From Ephemerocybe angulata (Eukaryota; Basidiomycota; Agaricomycetes; Agaricales; Psathyrellaceae), in the NCBI GenBank assembly GCA_013368325.1, contig JAACJK010000009.1:124001-188000 (forward strand): DNA of 64,000 bases, written 5' to 3'. The stretch's first letter is position 1; each line of letters starts with the position of its first letter. Positions 22,114-32,700 of the stretch are shown one piece after another. The translations under genes were made by a program, and so were the position numbers. The notes under the pieces were generated by a model. The model ran no database searches, was not told the origin of the DNA, and worked only from the letters and a program-made list of their open reading frames with translations.

Positions 22114-24188
22114 ATGATCCACCGAACTGCGTTTTATGGTAAGTGATTCTCCTTCCCTTTCCATCCAAAATCGCTTGAGAAAGAACCACTCGAGTTCACC
22201 GCCTAATACCCCCGACCCAGGCCTCGCGCTGTTTACAGCCGTCCTCCAGACATGTTTTGGTTTTTTCGCCGGCTTCGTCAGAGGGTACAGCCCTTATCTT
22301 CGTGAGTACAATTCCACATCCCTTTAATTCATTCAGCTTCGCGGTCGCACAAGTTCTGTGATGTATCTCGCCAGGAAACGTCCCGCTGGAGATCTCGACA
22401 ATCGGGCTCTCTGTGAAACGGAGCACCTCCAAGTCCGTTTCTTTTCCGTCACAAATTGTGCACGCGCTTAACCCTGGCTAGTTCATCGCCTGGGTGGTCG
22501 GTCGCCTGTCATAGTAATCTCTGATCACTTTTTGGATCACCTACACTGGGCCTGCTAAAGCCATATTCTTACCCGTCCCTTGTCACCCTCCCACAGATGT
22601 ATTCGGCAAACTTGCAGGAGGGGCGTCTATAGCCACATGGATATGGCTTTCAGTCTTGTGAGTCTTTTCCCCCGCTGCGCATGTCGAGATCCAGCCCGCC
22701 TCGCCTCGCCTTTAATTGCCCTCGAACCCCGGGTCGCGCATTGTCTTGATAACCTTGGCCTTGGCGCGAAGGAAGGAAGGTCTGCAAAGAAAAAAGAAGT
22801 GCGTTGTATGTGCTACCCCGAATGTCGATATTCGCGGAGTGTTAGCAACACACAGACGTCTCCGAGGCGCCGGGATATAACCAAGCACACCCACATCGGT
22901 GGGTTGTGGCTCCGAACGCTGCATAGGACTTCTTTATACAAATTCCACTGTTCGAAATGATTCCTCTTCCAGCTGCATGCTTTCACGATGCTTCCTTTGG
23001 GAGGGGCGATGGCAGGCGTGTCCCAGCATCCATCCATTCACATTCTACTTTCTCCACAATTAAGGAGATCGAATCCGGACTCTCAGAAGCACTGAGTAAT
23101 ACTTACCCGCGAACCAAAACAACCTTTTAGGATGCACTACAACCGCCGACCCCTCTCAACGCACCCATTAGCACGGTCCCTTGCGCATTTCACCACCTTC
23201 ATCATTCTATCACTCGTCTGGCTAGGTAAGCAAACCCAATCTTCGCCTGCCTGTCCATCTCCATGTCCTCCTGTCCGTCTGCATCACGAGCTGCACATCT
23301 GCATCAGACGTTCCCATTCCCCGTCTTTCCTCATCCCAACCTTATCCTTTCCAAATATGCATGTCAATCACATACCTATTGTTTTGGGCCACCATACCCC
23401 ATAACATATACTACCCCATTCCAACCGTGCGTATCGAGACCAGATAGTGGGTCGTTCGGTCGGTCGGCCAGTCCAGCCCCCTCTAAAACCTCCCCCATCT
23501 CCGTCCGGCCTCCACCGAGCACCTCCAAATCACCGTCCCAAACCCAAACCTTCCTTCCTTCCTTTCTTCCCTTTTTAAACCCCCAATCTCCAATTTCCGC
23601 CGCCCCCGCCATCCCCGCCCTCCCCGCTCCCTCATCCCTCTCGAACGTTCAAACCATCCGAGCCCTCCATGTCCACACCCGACTGAAACTGACGCTTCTT
23701 ACGACAGCCCTGGGCATCATGCTCCTAACCCAGATGCCCGCCGAGTGCAGCGTACACGACCTCTGGTGCGCCGCCGCGTGCTTCTCAACCGCCCTATGCT
23801 TCCTCACCAGCACCTCCTGTAAGCATCAATCAACCCCTCCACAATACCATTGACACCCCTCTAACCATCCCATATAATACACGGTACAACTCCCTTTACC
23901 CTCTCCCTCTCCCCGACGCTGACTCGCGCATAACCAATCTGCCAACCAACTCCGTTCTCCACCCAAAACTCCGGCCACAACTTCTGATATCTTTACCTCG
24001 GTCGGTCGGACACCCTACCTTGACCCTCCCCTCCATTTACCCACCGGCACATCCACCCACCGATCCAATTAAACCGCACAGCCGGAATAGCCGCGACGCT
24101 CGTGTACCAAGCAGCGGTGACCTCCGGTGCAGGCCTCGAAGTCAACGTCGCACAGGCGTGCAGGCGGGGGATAGATCCTGATATGTAG
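22114..24188 (+). CDS. MARVEL-like four-TM membrane protein
   Basis: Eight exons (22114-22138, 22221-22301, 22376-22413, 22482-22500, 22597-22657, 23131-23225, 23708-23818, 24082-24188) keep phase and give 178 residues. Four hydrophobic segments are visible: GLALFTAVLQTCFGFFAGFV, the IGLSFIAWVVDVFG...ATWIWLSVL region, FTTFIILSLVWLALGIMLL and AAACFSTALCFLTS running into SGIAATLVYQ. Loop cysteines flank TM3-TM4 (PAECSVHDLWC). This size and topology fit the fungal MARVEL-like class of plasma-membrane proteins. The family name is an inference from topology. Introns 3 and 4 use weak donors (GTGAAA, GTCGCC), so exons 3-4 are the least certain. Intron 6 is unusually long (482 bp) and pyrimidine-rich. 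Confidence 0.68.
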
Positions 24189-24691
24189 CAGCCGCAGTCG
24201 CAGTTGCAGTTGTAGTATCAGTATCAGTAGTAGCTGGATCAGTGGTAGCGGCTCAGGGGGAGAGAAAAGAGCGAGGCGCCGAATGAACCTCGCTTGGTGA
24301 CCACGGTGTGGATAGAGGCTTGTCTCACCGAGTTTTGCATGGACTTGTAGTCGTAGTCACAACTTCTTCTTCGACTTTTATCGACTTTCGAACTTTTTCC
24401 ACATTTCATTCGCCCTCATGGACAGACAGATATACCCACTTACATCTTGCAATAATTAATGCACACACGTTCCATTTCTTTCTCCAGGGACAAGTGGTCT
24501 TCAACAGTCACGCAGTAAAACGACCCATCGTTCCACCATAACTTAATACAAAAAAACCTATACCCCAATTCGCTATCAATCAGCCTCAAAATACCCTATC
24601 ATCAAGTCGCAAGCCCATAATAAACTCACCTACTCCGATTTACACTTGAACACAACCCCAACCCCACCAAGTGGGAGAGGAGAGCAAGCCT
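24189..24691. other. Tail-to-tail spacer
   Basis: It lies between the convergent ends of the MARVEL-like gene and PBDC1/CHP1. It contains a CAG/TAG-like imperfect repeat near 24189-24235 and an AT-rich stretch near 24535-24600 suited to termination. No gene is seen. Confidence 0.45.
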
Positions 24692-26738
24692 TTATGACCT
24701 CCCACCCTTCTTCTTCGCCTTCTCCTTCTCCTCCTTCTCCTTCTTCGCCTTCTCCTTGATCGCCTCCTCCTTCGCCAACTCGTGCGCCTTCGCGTTCAGC
24801 CCCAGCCTGTTACGCGCGATCTAGAGTAGCAAAAACCAAATCGAATCAGTTAAAGCAGTCTCTTCGCGCCACAGTCGAAAGCAGCAAGGGTCAAGCAGCA
24901 AGAAACCGAGTATTGGGCCGCGTCGCCGGGTCCGGTTCAGAGTGCCGACCAGCAATGCTCTCCAAACTCCAGCCCCCGCCGAACAAATACAGAGTGGCGT
25001 GCTCACCTCGATGGCGTAAAACTAAAGTTTCGAGTTCCAAGGCACGCCGGCGAGCGAGCAAGCGAGTAGAAGGTAGGCACGCAAGAATAGGAATAGGATA
25101 GCAAAAGCAAAGCAAAACCCGTCAATCAGTACGTGTGCATCGGAGCGAGGTGCGCGGACGCAGCAGCAGCAGCAGCACCTCCAAAAGGGTGGGGTTTTAG
25201 TAGCGTACCTGTATCCGTGTAACTGGAGGGACGTGTTAGTATTAGGTTATTTGTGATTGCATTCATTGAGACGAAGGGGTATGAAGGGGAAGGTGAAAGA
25301 AGGTGAAGGGGAGCGGGGAGCGGGGAGGTGGAAGATGGATGGATGGACGGAGATGAGGGTGGGTTGGGAAGGTATTTGGGGGGAGGGGTGGGAGATAGAG
25401 TTGGGAGATGGAGGGGAATGGAGGGGGTGTGGCGAGCACGGCCCACGCGGCGTGGCTCCGGGCAGGGAGATCAACGGGGAGGTGGTGAAGAGGTGAACAA
25501 GGAGGTGATGAAGGCAAACCCCCACTCAACAACAGAAAACAAAGGTGCAAAACACAATCCAAGAATAAGAAATGAGAAGACAGACATACCGAAAATCGTG
25601 TTCTTCTCTCCATACTCGTCCTCCGCATCGGTACGAATAAGGCATCCAAAGTTATAATCCTTGACTTTCTCCTTGTATCTAGGCATACCAAAAGTTCAAT
25701 TAGTACGTGTGCACTCAAAACCCAAAAGCGAAACGCGAGAGGTGGTTGCTCGCAGGCGCCCCTAGTAGCAGCAGGAGCGCGACGTACCGTTCCATAAACT
25801 CCCTCCAGCGCTTCTTGCCTTCAGGCGTCTTCATCCAGTCCTCGTCGAGCTTGATGAGCTTCGCGTGCGGCGGCTCTGCGAACTCGGGGAAGGTCTTCAT
25901 CGTGTCCTCGAAGATCTCGTCGTCGATTCTGTGCGTTCGACGTCGTGCATTTGGCGGTTAGGCGGTTAGTTCAGGCGTTCGTGCGTGTGCGTTCGTGCAT
26001 TGTTGGTTAGGTGTTCAGGGTGCGTTAAGGTGGTCAGGCGTTTAGTGAAGGTCATTGGGATTGCGGTTTGGAGGTAGGGCGGCGCCGGTTATAGCAGCGG
26101 CGGTGATGGTGGTGGTGGTGTAGGCAGCGTTGTGGCCAGCGATGATCACCAGAGACGTTGATTTGATCAAGGTGGCGGGATAGATAGATTCGATGGAACG
26201 TCGAGTAGGCAATGATTGATTGCGCGGGCAGCGCATACAGAGCGACGCCAGTACGGGGAGGAGATTGAGGTGCAGGGAAGGCAAGAGCGAGAGCGATACC
26301 GGGGGCAGGGAAGAGGGGGACACGGTCAGATCCTCGAGCACAACAGCAAACGCCCAAGCAGAACGCACTGGGTCAACTTGAGATCCTTAGGGTTCACTTT
26401 CTCCAACAAGTTCCAATAGGTCTACAACACACGCCCATGTCAGCTCAACACCGTCCTCCAAACAAACATGCAACCATAACGCACCTGAGCCTGCTCAACA
26501 GCCTTCACAGCGAACCTAGACAGTGCCGAACGCGGGATACATCAGCCTCCCCGCTCTCTCCCATACAACCCAGATAGAATAGGCAGGCACGCCCGCAAGT
26601 CCAGGAAGGACACTCACTGTTTCTCGATCTACAAAACACACGCTCAACGCTCAGCCTCCTCCAATATTGTACAAGAGCATGAGCACAACACACCTCGATC
26701 GCGTTCTGCGCCGTGTTAGGGTCGAACTTTGTAGCCAT
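24692..26738 (-). CDS. PBDC1/CHP1-type eEF1A chaperone
   Basis: Nine exons encode 175 residues beginning MATKFDPNTAQNAIEIEKQF. Exons are 26694-26738, 26618-26628, 26486-26516, about 26349-26401, 25789-25929, about 25593-25681, 25209-25222, 25007-25021 and 24692-24820. Conserved blocks are FPEFAEPPHAKLIKLDEDWM, DYNFGCLIRTDAEDEYGE and FYAIEIARNRLGLN, diagnostic of the PBDC1 (yeast YPL225W) family. The yeast member is reported as a ribosome-associated chaperone for newly made eEF1A. The C-terminus is a Lys/Glu coiled segment (EKEEKEKAKKKGG). Three exons are tiny (11, 14 and 15 nt), yet all junctions are GT-AG and restore the family sequence exactly. The intron-rich layout spans 2 kb for 528 coding bases. 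It is a single-copy housekeeping gene. Confidence 0.9.
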
Positions 26739-27486
26739 GGTCGTCGGTCGCTTGTCTGGGTGGTAAGGAACAACAAATGAGGAATGAGCTGGATGGGAAA
26801 TAAGTAAGGAGCGCCGCGTACGTGGAGGTTTGGTATGTATGTCGTGGTCAAAAGAAGGATCCGGAGAGAAGCAAGAGAGAAGGCAACGGCTCGCCTATAG
26901 ATCGAAAAAGTGATGGCGATGCGATGCTCGGTGTTGGCTCGGTGATGAGCTCGCTTGTCTTGGGCGGGCGTCTGTCCTCCAAGTCCTCAGTACTAGTGCC
27001 TCCTCGTCTTTAAATATTAATCAACCCGACCCTTCTAAATAATCTATGAATCTCTGGGATAAATGAATCGATGTATGATGTGGCAGCGTACGTATTCTCC
27101 GACGAAGACAGGAACTCATGGCAGATGATCCTCCGTCGGTTCGCGAGTCTGGGTGCACCGACACGACCTGGTGACCGTCCTTCTTCCACCATGTGATCAT
27201 CCCCCCAACAACCGTGTCCAAAAGTTAAAGCCCAAAATACCTCGGATACAGTTCAAGCCTGTAGCACACTGAAATGTGAAAGAACGAGGGGGACAAGTAA
27301 GACCGAGGAGGACGATCGCAGAGAGATGATCATGAAGGATGGACGACGGCTCCTCCACCACGAAACGATAAGGCAGGCTACCATGTACACGATAACGATA
27401 ATACAATCCAGGATAGTATATAAGTTATACACCTTGGAGGGAGAACGATTGAACGCTTGAGAGCTCGATTTTGAAGACGGGGTGTG
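26739..27486. other. PBDC1 promoter and SANT gene 3' region
   Basis: No coding gene is supportable. The first bases upstream of 26738 should hold the PBDC1 promoter. The region near 27420-27486 is the downstream flank of the SANT gene. Confidence 0.45.
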
Positions 27487-29160
27487 TCAACCCACCCCAA
27501 ACCTCTTCAACTTCTCAAAGTACTTCTGCACTCTACTCGCCACCTGCCTCGGCGTCCTCCTCCCGCCCATCGCTCTCGAGATCTTCTGCCACCTACACCA
27601 AAAGCTCATCATCAGCATTCACTCCCACTTGACAGCATCGAACAAACATCGAACAAGATAGTATCCGGAAAGCATCGAACAAGAACAAGACAGTGAAAAA
27701 CACCACAAGCTGAATAGAAAGGAGAACTCGAACGCACCTAAACTTCTCCCCCTCCGGCACCTCCTCCAACAACTGCTCCAAAAGATGCTGCTCAGCCACA
27801 CTCCACGCCTGCTTGTACGTCTCCGGCTTCGGCTTTCCACTCTTCCCCGTACTCGCTTTGATGGCCTGCACGCTCTTACCCGCGTGGCTGCCTCCGCCTG
27901 GGGGCGGGGTGGAGGACGAGCTGGGTGCTAGTGCGAGCGGGGTGTATTCAGGATCGTCATTGTCGGAGGTGGGGTTGGTGTAGGCATCGTCTTCGTCTCG
28001 TACTTTCTTGTTCGCGCGTCTTCCGCGTTTGGGTATGGGCTTTGGAGCGGGCTTGGGAGATTTGGGGCGGGAGGCGCGGCGAGATCGGGGAGGTTTGGGT
28101 TGGATCGGGGATGGTGGGTCTGGGGGTAAATTGAGGGTGAAGTCTGAGTGGATGTCGGAGTGGATGTCGGGGTGGATGGATAGGGATGTGTCCATGTTGG
28201 ATTGGGACTGGGAGAGGAGCATCGGGATGCTTTTCGTAGCGTGTGTCGGGTTCCTCCCCCTCCTACTCGCCCTTTCCTCCTCCGCTTCCACCTCTCGCTT
28301 AATCTCTCGTCGAGGAATAGCCGGTGGGGGGTCGTCGACCTCCATACCGATATCCAAACTGATATCAACCTCCCCACTCTCATCCTCCACACCCCTCCTT
28401 ACAAAAACGCCCTTGCCCTCCAGTGCCCGGGGCAATTTCAGCCCGCCCGCGCTCCCGCGCTGCACGAGTTGTTTGAGTTCGCGGAGCTTGGCGTGTTCGC
28501 GGTTTCTCTTTAAGACTTCTGGGTCGAGGTCTGTGGATGGGGAGGGGGAGGGGAAGGGGAAGGCGGGTGCGGGTGGGGGGTAAAGGAGGAAGGTGGGGTC
28601 GATTATGGTGGCGCGGTGGGATTGGACTAGCAGTTGCAGTTTGGAGGGAGGGGAGGGCTTCTTTTTGGGGGGTGCTTGGGATGGGGAGGGGAGGGTGCGG
28701 AGGGGTGTGGGGTCTACAAAGAAGAAGAAGAGAAGAAAGGGTGAGTGAGTGAGGGAAAGGGAAGGGAAGGGGGACGTACCGTGTCCTGTAAAGGCATCCC
28801 AGTTTAACCTTGATTTTTGGGAGGAGGGGATGTGGAGGGTGTAGTCGCAGTCGCCTTCGCTCAGGCGGAAGGCGGGGTCGTCGAGCTAAGATACTCATTA
28901 GCATCTTTGGCTGGAGTTTATCGGGGTGGAAGGAAGGCAGCTACCTTTTCGGTGATATGTGAGACGAAGGTCTGTGGATCTGCGACCAGATCGTGTTTGA
29001 GCACTCTCAGCCGCTCGATGTCGGCCTGTGTGCGCGCGAGGAGCGTGCGTTGGGTTTGTATGAACTCGTCGAGCGCCTCCAATCTACATACCCGTTATTA
29101 GATTAGATTTGGGATAGTGGTTTTAGGAGTGACGTACGTCTGGGCGCGGGGATCTTCCAT
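27487..29160 (-). CDS. SANT/Myb-domain protein, ZZZ3-like
   Basis: Five exons (29138-29160, 28945-29083, 28780-28885, 27738-28713, 27487-27592) give 449 residues from MEDPRAQT. The N-terminal ~55 residues form a helical, probably coiled-coil segment (LEALDEFIQTQRTLLARTQA). The middle is proline-rich, basic and disordered, with an AT-hook-like run KRGRRANKK. The last ~65 residues are a SANT/Myb repeat: AWSVAEQHLLEQLLEEVP, then WQKISRAMGG, then TPRQVASRVQKYFEKL. The pattern R-Q-V-A-S-R-V-Q-K-Y-F is characteristic of the ZZZ3-type SANT domain found in chromatin complexes, though no ZZ zinc finger is present here. A nuclear chromatin or transcription role is inferred. It is transcribed head-to-head with TOF1 over a 541 bp spacer. 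An upstream in-frame ATG (29400) would add about 80 residues and is less likely. Confidence 0.8.
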
Positions 29161-29701
29161 GGCGGTGAGTGGACTGGGGCAGGCTGAGGCATTGGGGTAT
29201 AGGTTTGGATTTTTTTTTGGCGAGGGTAATGGCCTTTTGGTCAGGGGGCTCTTTGCTTCCCACGCTGGTAGAAGTTGGAGCTCCGACTTAATGGGTGGTC
29301 CGTGCGTCGATGGCTGCCAGAGTGTGTGGGGGGGCCGTCTTCTAGAGGCGTTTTGGGTGCTGAGGATGGTGGGGACTGGGATGTATGTCTCTTCGACCAT
29401 GAATCTCGAATGGGTATCCCCGCCCTGGTCCGATGATGAAGATCTGAGCCCAAAATCCCGACTAAGGATGCCCAGAAATTTATATTGACAGGCTCTCTAT
29501 AAGCTAGGATCCCGTAATTTACGTGTTCCATCTATCCCAGACGTCGAAAGGAACGAGGAGACGCGTACCAATAAACCCTGTCACGCACGCGACGCGTCAC
29601 ACCGCGTGCCCGCGTCGCAAATTGAACTCGGCCCTTGATCGCGTCACGCTCGTCCCAACCACCACCACGGTCTCCTCCCCTTCCCCCTCATCCCTGGCAC
29701 A
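29161..29701. promoter_or_regulatory. Divergent promoter with two ACGCGT boxes
   Basis: This is the shared 541 bp spacer between the SANT gene (-) and TOF1 (+). ACGCGT, the core of the MluI cell-cycle box bound by the fungal MBF factor at G1/S, occurs at 29561-29566 and 29592-29597, 105-140 bp upstream of the TOF1 ATG. GC-rich CGCGT variants follow near 29603-29616. Replication-fork genes are classic MBF targets, so S-phase regulation of TOF1 is a reasonable inference. Confidence 0.6.
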
Positions 29702-32700
29702 ATGCCCCCAACAGACGTAATAGAAATCCCCTCCTCCGACGAGCACGATGATGAACACGACAACGACGCCGGCCCCTCCCCCACCGAGCGCCGGACCCTC
29801 CTCACCCCCATAATAACCCGCGTCGTCGCCGCCCTCGGCGGCTACGAAGACACCCTCTACGCACTCGGCGACGACGTCCGCGGCTGCCTACGCGACCTCA
29901 AACGTCTCTGGCGCAAGGACGATGTCGACGACGACCGCACCGTCGCGCGCATATTCTACGAAACACGCTTGCTCCCCAACGACCTGATACCCATCCTCCT
30001 TCAGACCGCCGGGCGCGGGCTCGTCACAGACAAGAGGGCCATCGGGTGTGTGGATCTCATGACGGCTATGACGTGGCCCATCGACGTCGCGGAGGAGCTG
30101 AAGGAGCTGGACGAGGAGTTGGATAGAGCGGCGGATTATACGCAGCTCATCGCCGCGCACCTCGCGTACAAAGCGTGTTTACTGAAGCCGGGGGTTATGA
30201 AAGCGCTTTTTGCGATTATGCTCCCGCCCCTGGCGAAGACGGTGAAGGAGAGAGAGGAGAGGGACGCGCAGGTTATGAGTGTTGTGTTGCATTTGATACG
30301 GAACTTGGCGTTTATTAAGGATCCCCCGGCGAACTCGTTGGCGAGTTCGGAGAGGCAGGAGCAGAGTGGGCTGCAGTCGAAGCTCATCCGCGTGCTGGAA
30401 GAGACGCATATCCTGAAACTTCTGCTTACCATCGCTGCGAATACGGATAACGATCCTCTATTTAACAATTGGAACACCCTCGTCCTCGAAATCTTCTACC
30501 TCCTGTTCAGAGGGGCGAAGCCGGAGAGTATCTCTCAGGACCAAGCCAAGGTGCGCTCGCTTTTCTTCCCCCTCTCTCACTCAGTCTAGGTGGACGTAGC
30601 TGAGCTTGATATATTGTAGGAACCCACGGCTAACCTCCAACGCCTCCTCGCACTCGAAGACCGCACCCGGCGGGACGTCGCCCGCAAAGCCTCCTCCCGC
30701 CACTCGCGCTTCGGCACCACCATCTCCGTCCGGCTCAACCCCAACAAGGGCTCCTCCCACCCCTCTTCGTCCTCCACAAACCCCTCCTCTTCTACCACAC
30801 CTTCCACCACCAATGATGGAGATAGACGCGCCTCAGGCTCGAAACAGTTCGTCCTGCACAGACAAGCGGCGATCCACGCGGAGACGGCGAGCATCATGGA
30901 CATGTCGAAGCGGCAGCGGGCAAGGAAGGCTGCGACGGTGGACGCGGTGGGGCAGGACCATAATTTGAGTGTGGAGGCGAGGGTTGTGCTTAAGGGAGTT
31001 GCGGGGGAGTTTTTGGAGGGGTGTTTTAATCGTGCGTTGCTCTCTCTCCTCCCTTTCTCCCTATCTCTTTCTCTGTCTTTCTCTCTCCCTCTTTTTCTCG
31101 CTCTCGCTTGCGTGTGTGGGATTGTGTGGAGGATGGTACTGATGTGTACTTTTGGGTTGTAGCGTTCCTTGCGGGCTTGTTAAAGGATATCAGGAGTGAG
31201 AGGGCGAAGATTACGGAGAAGGATAATTTGAGGTTGTTGTTTGTTACCAAGTGGTTCTTGGAGTATTTCTTGACGATGCAGGCGAAGGAGTCTGCTGCTT
31301 CTGCTTCCAAGACCAAGGGTGAGTTGTTCTCCCTTTCTGTCCCTCGATGCCAATCAGACGAATGACTGGTATCGCGCTTCTTGGTTTGTTTGTTTGTATG
31401 GTTATAGATGCGGCCAAGACGAGGACGGATGGAGGAGAGGAGGAGGTGAAGTGGGAGTTTGGACTTATTGCGGAGGTTACGGAGAGAGTGTGGATTGTGT
31501 GGGTTTTGAAGAGGATGAGGGAGGCGATGGAGGAGAAGGTACGTGCACGCTCTTCCTGCCTTTCTTTCACGCTGTCTCTTCTTCCTGCCTTCCTTTCTCT
31601 CGCCTCCTTAATCCCATATATTTACATTCACGTCCACGATTCCAATTACGATGGGCAACCTTAACTAACACCCACATCTATCTACCTAGCCAAAAGCCTG
31701 GACCGAACTCCAAGCCGGCATCGAATGCCTAACCCAACTCCTCCTCCTCATCGAGCGGCTCTCCTCCACCACCTCAGATCCCTCCCTCGCCGAAGCAGCC
31801 GAAGTCCTCCAACAACAACTTGTCTACAACGGCGAAGTTCTCGATATCGCGCTCGAGAGTTTAAGAACGTACAAGGAGGGCACGCAGAGCCTTGTGTATC
31901 TAGATGCGAGTGTGCATTTGGCGTATGTGCTTTTGAGGGGCCTTGAGAGGTGGGCGAGGGAGAGGGGGGATGGGACGTATGTGCGGAGGAGGATGGCTAG
32001 GAGGAGGAAGAAGAAGGGTATGTAGGATGTCCGCGGCTCTTTATTTTGGTGGCATTGTTGACGGATGGACGTGATTTGGTTTGTGTTACTTAGGTGTTAC
32101 GGAGGAAGAGGGGATACCGGATGTGGAGGAGGAGCCGGTGGAGGTGGAAGAGGACGTTGTGCAGGAGACGCTCTTCACGTTTGAAGCTTTCGAAGCCGTA
32201 CGTTCGTTTCACCCCTTTACCATCCTTCGTTCGGAAGGTTACTCATCTTGCACTTAATCTAATCTCTCTCTCTTCGCATCCACCATCAACTCCACCATCA
32301 CCCTCGCCTGACCGCCACCCTGCACCCATTTCGCAAACGTTCGCATCGACTGGAAACGAACACGAACGAACGAACACGAATGAACGGACGCCCTGTGTCT
32401 ACTGGACCGAACAACTAACGAACGAACACGAACTAATGCACGCGGCCCCAACCCTTGACAAAAATCGCTTGGCTAACGCACGGCGTCTTGGACCGGTCGC
32501 CCTGGTTCTCGGTGGCGCATCGCTGCTGACTTGCACTTAATCTAATCTCTCTCTTCGCACATCCACCATCAACTCCACCATCACCCTCGCCCACCACCCT
32601 GCACCCATTTCGCGTTTGCGTCGACTGGAAACGAACACGAACGAACCCTTGACAAAAATCGCTTGGCTAACGCACGGCACCTTGGTCCGGTCGGTCGCCC

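Noticed and set aside
23263..23853. 196-residue plus frame, Pro/Ser-rich then hydrophobic
   Set aside because: The first two thirds are the pyrimidine-rich intron of the MARVEL-like gene; only 23708-23818 is coding, in the spliced model.
25263..25718. Pro/Ser/Leu-rich minus frame of 151 residues
   Set aside because: It reads through PBDC1 exon 6 and the G-rich intron 6. The low-complexity composition comes from the intron.
28008..28583. 191-residue plus frame rich in Arg/Gly/Ser
   Set aside because: Antisense to the proline-rich exon of the SANT gene, whose spliced frame has a recognisable domain.
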